33,410 nucleotides of DNA, taken from assembly GCF_009765735.1 (NCBI RefSeq), contig NZ_LMUW01000207.1:1-33410 (forward strand). Direction: 5' to 3'. Below, piece by piece: positions 1 through 8,981 of this stretch. The notes under the pieces are model-generated. The model was not told the DNA's origin. It made no database searches and saw only the letters and a list, made by a program, of their open reading frames with translations. Numbering within the stretch: the first letter of the stretch is position 1; the number at the start of each line of letters is the position of its first letter. A program made the translations under genes and the position numbers. Origin of the DNA: Xenophilus sp. L33 (GTDB taxonomy: Bacteria; Pseudomonadota; Gammaproteobacteria; Burkholderiales; Burkholderiaceae_C).

Positions 1-106
1 GCCCGCCCAGCCCGGCCTGCCGCCGGTGCCCGGCGTCGGCGCTTCGCCGCAGAGCGTCGGCCCGGCTGCCGCCTCGGGTGCGCCGATCAGCGGCGCGCAG
101 CGTTGA
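1..106 (+). CDS. mdtA: C-terminal end of an RND efflux periplasmic adaptor (MdtA-like), partial
   Basis: Only the last 34 codons are in the window, read in the frame starting at base 2 and ending at TGA 104-106. The visible tail is rich in Pro, Ala and Gly, as in the disordered C-terminal tails of many membrane-fusion proteins. The identification rests on position: the next genes are the two RND pumps of an MdtABC-type system, and the adaptor gene normally comes first in that operon. The gap to mdtB is 38 bases. No domain of the adaptor itself can be seen, so the function is inferred from context. Confidence 0.7.
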   Translation, partial: PAQPGLPPVPGVGASPQSVGPAAASGAPISGAQR

Positions 107-144
107 ACTGACTCGTTGCCGCGAACACCGAGCCTCGAGCCCTG

Positions 145-3100
145 ATGAGTCCCTCACGTCCCTTCATCCTCCGACCGGTCGCGACATCGCTGCTGATGCT
201 GGCGATCGTGCTGGCCGGCCTGGTCGGCTTCAAGTTCCTGCCGCTGTCGGCCCTGCCCGAGGTCGACTACCCGACCATCCAGGTCCAGACCCTGTATCCG
301 GGCGGCAGCCCGGAGGTGATGTCCAACACGGTCACCGCGCCGCTGGAGCGCCAGTTCGGCCAGATGGCCGGGCTCGACCGCATGAGCTCGGTCAGCGCCG
401 CCGGCGTGTCGATGATCACGCTGCAGTTCACGCTCGGCCAGACGCTGGACGTCGCCGAGCAGCAGGTGCAGGCGGCGATCAACGCCGGCGGCTCGCTGCT
501 GCCGGCCGACCTGCCGGCGCCGCCGGTGTATGCCAAGGTGAACCCGGCCGACGCGCCGGTGCTGACCCTGGCGGTGAGCTCCGACACGATGCCGCTCACC
601 GACGTGCAGAACCTGGTCAACACGCGGCTGGCGCAGAAGATCAGCCAGGTGTCGGGCGTCGGCCTGGTGTCGCTCTCCGGCGGCCAGCGGCCGGCGGTGC
701 GGATCCAGGCCAACACGCAGGCGCTGGCGGCCAACGGCATCGGCCTGGACGCGCTGCGCACCGCCATTACCAACGCCAATTCCAACGGCGCCAAGGGCAG
801 CTTCGACGGACCGAAGCGCAACTACTCGATCAACGCCAACGACCAGCTGGTCACGGTCGACGACTACAAGAACCTGATCGTCGCCTACAAGAACGGCGCG
901 CCGATCCGCATGATCGACGTCGCGACCGTGGTCAACGGCGCCGAGAATTCGCAGCTCGCGGCCTGGTCGGGCATCGCCTGCCTGCAGAACGGCCACTGCC
1001 TGGATGCCGCCGAGCGGCAGCTGACGCCGGCGATCGTGGTCAGCGTGCAGCGCCAGCCGGGCGCCAACGTGATCGCGACCGTCGACGCCATCAAGGCCCA
1101 GCTGCCGGCGCTCGAGGCCGGGCTGCCGGCCGGCATCAAGATCGACCTGCTGAGCGACCGCACCGCGGGCATCCGTGCCTCGGTCGAGCACGTCGAGATG
1201 GAGCTGGGCCTGGCGGTGCTGCTGGTGGTGCTGGTGATCTTCGCCTTCCTCGGCAGCCTGCGGGCCACGGTGATCGCCAGCATCGCGGTGCCGATCTCGC
1301 TGATCGGCACCTTCGGGCTGATGTACCTGCTGGGCTACAGCCTGAACAACCTGAGCCTGATGGCGCTCACCATCGCCACCGGCTTCGTGGTCGACGACGC
1401 GATCGTGATGATCGAGAACATCGCCCGCTACATCGAGGACGGCGAGTCGCCGATGCAGGCCGCGTTCAAGGGCGCGGCGCAGATCGGCTTCACCATCATC
1501 TCGCTGACCGTGTCGCTGATCGCGGTGCTGATCCCGCTGCTCTTCATGGGCGACGTGGTGGGCCGGCTCTTCCGTGAATTCGCGGTGTCGCTGGCGATCA
1601 CGATCCTGATCTCGGCGGTGGTGTCGCTGACGCTGGTGCCGATGATGTCGGCGCGTTGGCTGCGCCACGAGGCACCGAAGACCGACCGGCGCGGCATCGC
1701 CGCCCGCATCCAGCATTTCTTCGACGGCGTGATGGACCGCTACGACCGCTCGCTGCACTGGGTGATCGCGCACCAGACGCTGACCCTGATCGTCGCGCTG
1801 CTGACCATGGCGCTCACCGTCATCCTGTACATGACGATCCCGAAGGGCCTGTTCCCGACGCAGGACACCGGCCAGCTGCAGGTGCGCATCCAGGCCGCGC
1901 AGGACGTCTCCTTCGACCGCATGACCTCGCTGCAGCAGCAGGCTGCCAAGGCGATCCTCGCCGACCCCGACGTGCAGACCCTGAGCAGCTTCGTCGGCGT
2001 CGACGCGGCCAACAACATGATGCTGCACACCGGCAGCATGCTGGTGAACCTCAAGCCCGGCCACGGCAACCAGCAGACCGTCATGGACCGGCTGCGCGAC
2101 CGCGTGCTGCAGGTGCCGGGCCTGACCGTCTACCTGCAGCCGACGCAGGACCTGACCATCGACGCCGAGACCGGCCCGACCGAATACCGGGTGTCGCTCG
2201 AAGGCGTCGACAGCGCCACGGTCACGCAGTGGATGAACGCGCTGGTGCAGAAGCTGCAGACCGTGCCGCAGGTGCGCAACGTCAGCAGCGACGCCGGCGC
2301 GCAGGGCCTGGCGGCGTACGTCGACGTCAACCGCGACACCGCGGCGCGGCTGTCGATCACCGCCAGCTCGGTAGACGACGCGCTCTACAGCGCCTTCGGC
2401 CAGCGCATCGTCTCGACCATCTTCACCGAGACCAACCAGTACCGGGTGATCCTCGAGGCCCAGCCGGGCATGGTCGACAGCCCGCAGTCGCTCGGGCAGC
2501 TGAACCTGATCGCCGGCTCGGGCACCGCGACGCCGCTCTCGGCCTTCGCCTCGGTGACCGAGAAGCAGGCGCCGCTGCAGGTCACGCACGTGGCGCAGTA
2601 TCCGGCCAGCACCTTGAACTTCGACACCGCGCCGGGCGTGTCGCTGGGCACCGCGGTGGATGCGATCCGCGCGACGGCCAAGGAGATCCAGCTACCCAGC
2701 AGCTTGACATTGACCTTCCTCGGCGCCTCGGGCGCCTACGAGAATTCGCTGTCGAACCAGCTCTGGCTGATCCTGGCGGCGGTGATCTGCGTCTACATCG
2801 TGCTGGGCGTGCTCTACGAGAGCTTCGTGCATCCGCTCACCATCCTGTCGACCCTGCCGTCGGCCGGCGTCGGCGCGCTGCTGGCGCTGATGGTGACCGG
2901 CAACGACCTGGGCGTGATCGGCATCATCGGCATCATCCTGCTCATCGGCATCGTCAAGAAGAACGCGATCATGATGATCGACTTCGCGATCGCCGCCGAG
3001 CGCAACGAAGGCAAGTCGGCGCGCGAGGCGATCCACCAGGCGGCGATGCTGCGCTTCCGCCCGATCCTGATGACCACGCTGGCGGCGCTGTTCGCGGCGG

Positions 3101-3312
3101 TGCCGCTGATGCTGAGCTGGGGCGACGGCGCCGAGCTGCGACGGCCGCTGGGCCTCGCGATCTTCGGCGGCCTGATCGTGAGCCAGTTGCTGACGCTGTT
3201 CACCACGCCGGTCATCTACCTGGCCTTCGACCGCCTGGGTGGCGGCGAGCGTCGCCGCATGCGCAAGCTGGAGGCCGAGCGCGCCGAGGCCGGTCCGGAG
3301 GCTGCCGCGTGA
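145..3312 (+). CDS. mdtB: Multidrug efflux RND transporter permease, MdtB/MuxB type
   Basis: This is an inner-membrane proton/drug antiporter of the hydrophobic-amphiphilic efflux family. At 1055 residues it has the usual RND length. It starts with the typical cytoplasmic FILRPVATSLLM segment leading into TM1, followed by the PLSALPEVDYPTIQV porter-domain start. TM4 carries the proton-relay pair D417-D418 (GFVVDDAIVMIEN), and the second half has the TM10 lysines K938-K939 (GIVKKNAIMMIDF). The FRPILMTTLAALFAAVPL segment and the GAELRRPLG loop near the C terminus are also family hallmarks. The stop overlaps the next pump's start (GTGA, 3309-3312). In MdtABC and MuxABC systems the two different RND subunits form a heterotrimer (established for E. 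coli MdtB2C), so translational coupling fits a fixed subunit ratio. A Shine-Dalgarno site before the start is weak. Confidence 0.95.
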   Translation: MSPSRPFILRPVATSLLMLAIVLAGLVGFKFLPLSALPEVDYPTIQVQTLYPGGSPEVMSNTVTAPLERQFGQMAGLDRMSSVSAAGVSMITLQFTLGQTLDVAEQQVQAAINAGGSLLPADLPAPPVYAKVNPADAPVLTLAVSSDTMPLTDVQNLVNTRLAQKISQVSGVGLVSLSGGQRPAVRIQANTQALAANGIGLDALRTAITNANSNGAKGSFDGPKRNYSINANDQLVTVDDYKNLIVAYKNGAPIRMIDVATVVNGAENSQLAAWSGIACLQNGHCLDAAERQLTPAIVVSVQRQPGANVIATVDAIKAQLPALEAGLPAGIKIDLLSDRTAGIRASVEHVEMELGLAVLLVVLVIFAFLGSLRATVIASIAVPISLIGTFGLMYLLGYSLNNLSLMALTIATGFVVDDAIVMIENIARYIEDGESPMQAAFKGAAQIGFTIISLTVSLIAVLIPLLFMGDVVGRLFREFAVSLAITILISAVVSLTLVPMMSARWLRHEAPKTDRRGIAARIQHFFDGVMDRYDRSLHWVIAHQTLTLIVALLTMALTVILYMTIPKGLFPTQDTGQLQVRIQAAQDVSFDRMTSLQQQAAKAILADPDVQTLSSFVGVDAANNMMLHTGSMLVNLKPGHGNQQTVMDRLRDRVLQVPGLTVYLQPTQDLTIDAETGPTEYRVSLEGVDSATVTQWMNALVQKLQTVPQVRNVSSDAGAQGLAAYVDVNRDTAARLSITASSVDDALYSAFGQRIVSTIFTETNQYRVILEAQPGMVDSPQSLGQLNLIAGSGTATPLSAFASVTEKQAPLQVTHVAQYPASTLNFDTAPGVSLGTAVDAIRATAKEIQLPSSLTLTFLGASGAYENSLSNQLWLILAAVICVYIVLGVLYESFVHPLTILSTLPSAGVGALLALMVTGNDLGVIGIIGIILLIGIVKKNAIMMIDFAIAAERNEGKSAREAIHQAAMLRFRPILMTTLAALFAAVPLMLSWGDGAELRRPLGLAIFGGLIVSQLLTLFTTPVIYLAFDRLGGGERRRMRKLEAERAEAGPEAAA

Positions 3313-6300
3313 ACCTGTCGTCGCCCTTCGTGCGCCGGCCGATCGGCACGGTGCTGCTGACGGTCGGCGTGGCGCTGGCCGGCATCGGCGCCTTCTTCGT
3401 GCTGCCGGTGTCGCCGCTGCCGCAGGTCGACTACCCGGTGATCTCGGTCAGCGCCGCGATTCCCGGCGCCAGCCCCGAGACCATGGCCAGCAGCGTGGCG
3501 ACCCCGCTGGAGCGGCGCCTGGGCACCATCTCCGGCGTCAACGAGGTGACCTCGACCAGCTCGATCGGCTCGACCCGGGTCACCCTGCAGTTCGACCTGA
3601 GCCGCGACATCGACGGCGCCGCGCGCGAGGTGCAGGCGGCGATCAACGCCAGCCGGGTCGACCTGCCGGCGACGCTACGCAGCAACCCGACCTACAAGAA
3701 GGCCAACCCGGCGGCCTCGCCGGTGATCATCCTGGCGCTGACCTCCAAGACCAAGACGCCGGGCCAGCTCTACGACGCGGTGTCGAACATCGTCAGCCAG
3801 CGGCTGTCGCAGGTGAAGGGCGTCGGCGACGTCGAGATCGGCGGCGCCACCTTGCCGGCGGTGCGCATCGAGCTGCTGCCCTTCGCGCTCAACAGCTACG
3901 GCATCAGCACCGAGGACGTGCGCGCCGCGATCCAGGCCGCCAACGCCAACCGGCCCAAGGGCGCGGTGATGGACGCCGGCCGCCGGCTCGAGATCTACAC
4001 GCAGACGCCGGCGCTCAGGGCCAGCGACTACGCGCCGATGGTGATCGCCTGGCGCAACGGCGCCGCGGTCAAGCTGTCGGACGTGGCCAACGTGATCGAC
4101 GGCGTGGAGGACACGCGCACGCTCGGCCTCTTCAACGGCGAGCAGGCGATCGCGGTGCTGGTCACGCGGCAGCCCTCGGCCAACGTGATCGAGACGGTCG
4201 ACCTGGTGCGGGCGCTGCTGCCAGAGTTGCGCGCGCAACTGCCGCCCGACGTCACGCTGGAGGTGGCGTCGGACAGCACCAACTCGATCCGCGCCTCGCT
4301 GCACGAGGTCGAGGTCACGCTGATCATCTCGGTGATCCTGGTGGTGCTGGTGGTGAGCGCCTTCCTGCGCAGCGTGCGCGCCACCATCGTGCCGGCGGCC
4401 GCGACCGTGGTCGCGCTGCTGGGCACCTTCGGCGTCATGTACCTGCTGGGCTTCAGCCTCAACAACCTGAGCCTGATGGCGCTGACCGTCGCCACCGGCT
4501 TCGTGGTCGACGACGCCATCGTGGTGCTCGAGAACACCAGCCGCCACATCGAGGCCGGCATGACCCGCATGGAAGCGGCCCTGCTCGGCGCCAAGGAGGT
4601 CGGCTTCACGGTGCTGTCGATCAGCATTTCGCTGGTGGCCGTGTTCATCCCGCTGCTGTTCATGGGCGGGCAGGTCGGGCGCCTCTTCCGCGAGTTCGCG
4701 GTGACCCTCTCGGCCGCGGTGCTGATCTCGCTGGTGATCTCGCTGACCACCACGCCGATGATGTGCGCCTGGCTGCTCAAGCCTGGCGGCGAGCACGACA
4801 AGACCCGGCCGCCCGGCCGCTTCGCCAGGGCCGCCGAGCGCGGCTACGACTGGATCCTGAAGCGCTACGAGCACGGCCTGGACTGGGCGCTGGTCAACAA
4901 GGCGATGGTCATGCTGATCCTGTTGGCGGTGGTGGGGCTGAACGTCTACCTCTTCAGCGCCGCGCCCAAGGGCTTCTTCCCGCAGCAGGACAGCGGGCAG
5001 TTCAACGGCGGCCTGCGGGCCGACCAGAGCATTTCCTCGGCCGAGATGAACGCCAAGCTCAAGCAGGTGATCGACATCATCCGCAACGACGAGGCGGTGG
5101 CCACCGTGGTCGGCTTCGCCGGCGGCTCGCGCGCCGGCGGCGGCTTCCTGTTCGCCAGCCTGAAGCCGGTGTCGGAGCGCAAGGACAGCGGCCTGGCCGT
5201 GATCGCCCGGCTGCGCCCGCAGCTGGCCAAGGTGGTGGGTCTGCAGGTGTTCCTGAACCCGGTGCAGGACGTCCGCTCCGGCGGCCGGCAGAGCAACTCG
5301 ACCTACCAGTACACGCTCAAGAGCGACAACGTGGCCGACCTGCGGACCTGGGCCTCCAAGCTCTCGGACGAACTCAAGAACTTCCCGGCGCTGACCGACG
5401 TCGACACCGACCAGGCGGAGAACGGCATCCAGACGATGGTGCAGATCAACAGCGACGAGGCGCAGCGCTTCGGGCTGACTTCGACCTCGGTGGACAACGC
5501 GCTCTACAACGCCTTCGGCCAGCGCCAGGTCGCGACCATCTACACCGAGCTGAACCAGTACCACGTGGTGATGGAATGGGCGCCGCCCTACACGCGCAGC
5601 CCGAATTCGCTGCACGACGTCTACGTGCCGACCACCAAGACCGTCATCAGCGGCGGCCAGGCGGTGACGACCGAGCTGCCGGCCTCGACCGCCTCGGGGG
5701 CCAGCAGCGGCAGCAGCGGCAGCACCTCGGCCTCGGCGGCGACCACCAGTGCGTCTGCGTCGTCGACGTCCAGCACGGTGCCGGTGTCGGCCAACCCGGG
5801 CCTGAAGAGCGCGTCCAGCGGCAACGTGCTGAGCAACACCGTGACCGGCCAGGTGCGCCTGCCGGTGGTGGCGAGCTTCGTCGAGGGTGCGGTCGCCAGT
5901 TCGGTCAACCACCAGGACGGCGAACTCGCCACGACCGTGTCGTTCAACCTGGCCGAGGGCGCGACGCTCGACCAGGCGCGCGAGGCCATCGCCCGGGCCG
6001 AGGCCAACATCGGCATGCCGACCAACGTGCGCGGCGCCTTCGCCGGCACCGCGCTGAGCGCGCAGCAGTCGCAGGGCCAGCAGGCGATGCTGATCGTCGC
6101 GGCGCTGCTGGTGATCTACATCGTGCTGGGCATGCTCTACGAAAGCCTGGTGCATCCGATCACGGTGCTGTCGACCCTGCCTTCGGCCGGCGTCGGCGCG
6201 GTGCTGGCGCTGCTGATGTTCCGCATGGAGTTCTCGATCATCGCGTTGATCGGCGTCTTCCTGCTGATCGGCATCGTCAAGAAGAACGCGATCCTGATCA

Positions 6301-6668
6301 TCGACTTCGCGCTCGAGGCCGAGCGCGGCCGCGGCCTCGCGCCGCTGGCGGCGGTGCGTGAGGCCTGCCTGCTGCGCTTCCGCCCTATCCTGATGACCAC
6401 GCTGGCGGCCGCGCTCGGCGCCTTGCCGCTGGCCATCGGCTTCGGCGAGGGCGCCGAGCTGCGCCGGCCGCTCGGCGTCGCGATCGTCGGCGGCCTGATC
6501 GCCAGCCAGCTGTTGACGCTCTTCACCACGCCGGTGGTCTATCTGCTGCTCGACAAGCTGCGCCGGCGCAGCCCGAGCGAGCGCATGCTGAGCAGGATCG
6601 ACGACTCGCCTTCCAACCCGAATCCCCCGGCAGGCCCGGCCATGCTGCCCGCTCCCGAACCGCAATGA
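3309..6668 (+). CDS. mdtC: Multidrug efflux RND transporter permease, MdtC/MuxC type, with a Ser/Thr/Ala-rich insertion
   Basis: This is the second RND subunit of the efflux pump. It starts at GTG 3309, inside the mdtB stop, and gives 1119 residues beginning VNLSSPFVRRPIGTVLL. TM4 aspartates D401-D402 (GFVVDDAIVVLEN), the FMGGQVGRLFREFAV loop and the TM10 GIVKKNAILIIDF segment are intact. E. coli MdtC has about 1025 residues. The extra length here is mostly one insertion at about residues 785-848 in the second periplasmic porter region, with a Ser/Thr/Ala/Gly-only stretch at about 790-822. The coding frame runs through it without interruption. The stop overlaps the start of the outer-membrane factor (ATGA, 6665-6668). 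Inferred role: partner of MdtB in a heteromeric pump. Confidence 0.95.
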   Translation: MNLSSPFVRRPIGTVLLTVGVALAGIGAFFVLPVSPLPQVDYPVISVSAAIPGASPETMASSVATPLERRLGTISGVNEVTSTSSIGSTRVTLQFDLSRDIDGAAREVQAAINASRVDLPATLRSNPTYKKANPAASPVIILALTSKTKTPGQLYDAVSNIVSQRLSQVKGVGDVEIGGATLPAVRIELLPFALNSYGISTEDVRAAIQAANANRPKGAVMDAGRRLEIYTQTPALRASDYAPMVIAWRNGAAVKLSDVANVIDGVEDTRTLGLFNGEQAIAVLVTRQPSANVIETVDLVRALLPELRAQLPPDVTLEVASDSTNSIRASLHEVEVTLIISVILVVLVVSAFLRSVRATIVPAAATVVALLGTFGVMYLLGFSLNNLSLMALTVATGFVVDDAIVVLENTSRHIEAGMTRMEAALLGAKEVGFTVLSISISLVAVFIPLLFMGGQVGRLFREFAVTLSAAVLISLVISLTTTPMMCAWLLKPGGEHDKTRPPGRFARAAERGYDWILKRYEHGLDWALVNKAMVMLILLAVVGLNVYLFSAAPKGFFPQQDSGQFNGGLRADQSISSAEMNAKLKQVIDIIRNDEAVATVVGFAGGSRAGGGFLFASLKPVSERKDSGLAVIARLRPQLAKVVGLQVFLNPVQDVRSGGRQSNSTYQYTLKSDNVADLRTWASKLSDELKNFPALTDVDTDQAENGIQTMVQINSDEAQRFGLTSTSVDNALYNAFGQRQVATIYTELNQYHVVMEWAPPYTRSPNSLHDVYVPTTKTVISGGQAVTTELPASTASGASSGSSGSTSASAATTSASASSTSSTVPVSANPGLKSASSGNVLSNTVTGQVRLPVVASFVEGAVASSVNHQDGELATTVSFNLAEGATLDQAREAIARAEANIGMPTNVRGAFAGTALSAQQSQGQQAMLIVAALLVIYIVLGMLYESLVHPITVLSTLPSAGVGAVLALLMFRMEFSIIALIGVFLLIGIVKKNAILIIDFALEAERGRGLAPLAAVREACLLRFRPILMTTLAAALGALPLAIGFGEGAELRRPLGVAIVGGLIASQLLTLFTTPVVYLLLDKLRRRSPSERMLSRIDDSPSNPNPPAGPAMLPAPEPQ

Positions 6669-8131
6669 ACACCTTGGCCGCCCAGTCCCTCAAACCCGTC
6701 GCCCTGATCCTGGCCGCCGTGTCGCTGCTCGGCGGCTGCGCGGTCGGTCCCGACTACCAGCGGCCGAGCGCGGTCGACACGCCCGCCTTCAAGGAGGCGC
6801 CGCAGTCGGGCGCCCAGTGGTTCCCGGCCGCGCCGGCCGATGCGCTCGATCGCGGACCTTGGTGGGAGCTGTTCGGCGACCCGGTGCTGAACGACCTGGT
6901 CTCGCAGGTCGAGGTCTCCAACCAGAACGTGGCGGCGGCGCTGGCCGCCTACGACCAGGCCCGCTCGGCGGTCGACCTGCAGCGATCGACGCTGTTCCCG
7001 ACCCTGGGCCTCACCGCCAGCGAACGGCGGATCGGCGGCAAGGGCAACGGGAACACCGCCAACGCGGCCGCGCTCGGCTTGCAGGCGAGCTGGGAGCCCG
7101 ACGTCTGGGGTCAACTGCGGCGCGGGCTCGAAGGCGCGCGCGCCTCGGCCCAGGCGAGCGATGCCAGCCTGGCGGCGGCGCGGCTCTCGGCGCAAGGCTC
7201 GGTCGCGACCAACTACTTCCTGCTGCGCGATGCCGACAACCAGATCCGGCTGCTGCAGTCGGCGGTCGAGGCCTACACGCGCGCTCTCAAGATCACGCAG
7301 AACAGCTACGACGCCGGCATCTCGGCCAAGACCGACCTCTTGCAGGCGCAGACCCAGCTGGCGACGACGCAGGCGAACCTGGTGACCGAACAGGGCCAGC
7401 GGCCGCAGTTCGAGCACGCGATCGCGGTGCTGATCGGCAAGGCGCCGGCGCAGTTCAGCCTGCCCGCGGTGACCGACTGGAAGGGCAGCGTGCCGGCGGT
7501 CCCGCTGGGCGTGCCGTCGACCCTGCTGCAGCGGCGGCCCGACATCGCCTCGGCCGAGCGCTCGGTGGCCGCGGCCAACGCGCAGATCGGCGTGCAGGTG
7601 GCCGGCTACTACCCGAGCTTCACCCTGAGCGGGGCCTACGGCTCCGGCAGCGCGCGCGCCGCCGACCTGTTCGACGCGTCGGCGATCATCTGGTCGCTGG
7701 GCCTGTCGGCGACGCAGACGCTCTTCGATGCCGGCGCCACCAAGGCACGGGTCAAGGAAGCGGAAGCGGCGCACAACATCTCGGTCGCGCAGTACCGCCA
7801 GACCGTGCTGAGCGCCTTCCAGTCGGTGGAGGACCTGCTGTCGCAGACGCGCTCGCTGGCCGAGCAGGCCGACTACCGGCTGCAGGCCTCGCAGGCGGCC
7901 GACCAGACCGAGGTGCAGCTGCTCAACCAGTACAAGGAAGGCCAGGTGGCCTACACCGACGTGATCGTGGCGCAGGCGGCGGCGCTGAACGCGCGGCAGA
8001 CGCTGTCGACCTTGTCGGCGAGCCGGTTGACCAATGCGGTGGCGCTGATCCAGGCGATGGGCGGCGGCTGGCAGGCGCAGTCGCTCGACCAGGATGCCGA
8101 TGCGCCGGCGCCGGTCGCGACTTCGCAGTGA
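6665..8131 (+). CDS. Outer-membrane efflux lipoprotein, NodT family (MuxABC-OpmB-type channel)
   Basis: This is the TolC-like channel that completes the tripartite pump, exporting substrates across the outer membrane. The 488-residue protein has a lipoprotein signal peptide with lipobox LLGGC (Cys25), then AVGPDYQRP, the standard start of mature NodT-type factors. Two repeated outer-membrane-efflux domains follow; the second contains GVPSTLLQRRPDIASAE, a family signature. The start ATG overlaps the mdtC stop, so all four genes are probably one transcript. E. coli MdtABC borrows TolC, whereas Pseudomonas MuxABC has its own OpmB; the present layout follows the second pattern. No clear intrinsic terminator is visible in the 148 bases after the stop. 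Confidence 0.93.
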   Translation: MNTLAAQSLKPVALILAAVSLLGGCAVGPDYQRPSAVDTPAFKEAPQSGAQWFPAAPADALDRGPWWELFGDPVLNDLVSQVEVSNQNVAAALAAYDQARSAVDLQRSTLFPTLGLTASERRIGGKGNGNTANAAALGLQASWEPDVWGQLRRGLEGARASAQASDASLAAARLSAQGSVATNYFLLRDADNQIRLLQSAVEAYTRALKITQNSYDAGISAKTDLLQAQTQLATTQANLVTEQGQRPQFEHAIAVLIGKAPAQFSLPAVTDWKGSVPAVPLGVPSTLLQRRPDIASAERSVAAANAQIGVQVAGYYPSFTLSGAYGSGSARAADLFDASAIIWSLGLSATQTLFDAGATKARVKEAEAAHNISVAQYRQTVLSAFQSVEDLLSQTRSLAEQADYRLQASQAADQTEVQLLNQYKEGQVAYTDVIVAQAAALNARQTLSTLSASRLTNAVALIQAMGGGWQAQSLDQDADAPAPVATSQ

Positions 8132-8279
8132 GCGTTTGACGCCACGCTGGAGCGGCTCCGGCCGGTTCGGGGGCGATCCGGGCGTGCGCGTCACATCGGC
8201 TTTCAAGGCTTTGCCGCGCCTTCACATTCTTTTACGCCGTCGCCGGAAACGCTTCGCGTGAGGCTCGCACGATCGGGGC

Positions 8280-8915
8280 ATGCAAAACCTGACGCGTGAC
8301 ATCGGCATCCTCTTCATCGTCCTGTTCTTGCTCACGATGCTCTGGCGGCGAATGAGCGCGCATCTCGAGGCACCGGTCGCCCACCGCGCCGCCGTTTCCC
8401 GCGCCAGCCGCTTTCCGGCCGGCATCGACCGCCAGCTCGAAGCGCCGCGGCCGATCGACCTGCGCCAGCTGCTGCTGGAGATGCCGCAGGACTGCCTGTC
8501 GCTGCTGCAGCCCGGTCATGTCAGCCTGAGGCAGAGCGCACCGCGCGGACCGCTCTGCGTCGACGCCCGGCGCGAGGAATTGCGCCATCTGCTGGCGCAC
8601 GTCGCGTCGATCGCCTGCCTGGCGATGCCGCGCGGCGGCGTGCTGAACGTGCTGGCGATGGCCGACGGCCCGCAGGTGCTGGTCGAGTTCATGGACGTCG
8701 GCATCGGCGGCCAGGAGCCGCTATTGGCCGCGCTGTTCCTGCATGGCTCGCAGGCGCCGCGCCTGCCGCACGGCGGCCTCGGCGCCGACGTCGCCTGCTG
8801 CCGCCGCATCGTCGAGGCGCACGGCGGGCACATCGAGGCGGCGCCGTCGGTGTGGGGCGGGCTGGGGCTGGCGATCCGGCTGCCGCTGCTGGCGAACGCG
8901 GCGCTCGCGGACTGA
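8280..8915 (+). CDS. Membrane-anchored protein with a degenerate histidine-kinase-type ATPase domain
   Basis: The 211-residue protein has one N-terminal membrane helix (about residues 8-22, ILFIVLFLLTML) and a short linker. Its C-terminal half resembles the HATPase_c fold of sensor kinases: a putative G1 box DVGIG (139-143), a GGLGAD segment (165-170) and the typical ending RRIVEAHGGHI...GGLGLAIRLPL. The region matching the N-box (101-116) reads LRHLLAHVASIA, so the Asn residues that bind Mg-ATP are replaced. There is no dimerisation/His-acceptor domain and no sensor domain. It may be a non-catalytic remnant of a kinase, an ATP-binding scaffold or an anti-sigma-like protein. It sits alone between the efflux operon and uppP, and no response regulator is adjacent. 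Confidence 0.75.
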   Translation: MQNLTRDIGILFIVLFLLTMLWRRMSAHLEAPVAHRAAVSRASRFPAGIDRQLEAPRPIDLRQLLLEMPQDCLSLLQPGHVSLRQSAPRGPLCVDARREELRHLLAHVASIACLAMPRGGVLNVLAMADGPQVLVEFMDVGIGGQEPLLAALFLHGSQAPRLPHGGLGADVACCRRIVEAHGGHIEAAPSVWGGLGLAIRLPLLANAALAD

Positions 8916-8981
8916 GGCGAGGGCGCTGCGGGGGGCGATCGATCCGCTCGCGATAATCGGCGCTCTTTTCAAGGAGCGTGC

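Noticed and set aside
154..2589. Very long leftward open frame opposite mdtB
   Set aside because: It is antisense to a certain RND gene, its composition is Arg/His/Asp-rich, and such shadow frames are expected at high GC.
3675..6665. Leftward open frame of about 1000 codons opposite mdtC
   Set aside because: Same reasoning: low-complexity Arg/Gln/Asp translation mirroring a certain gene.
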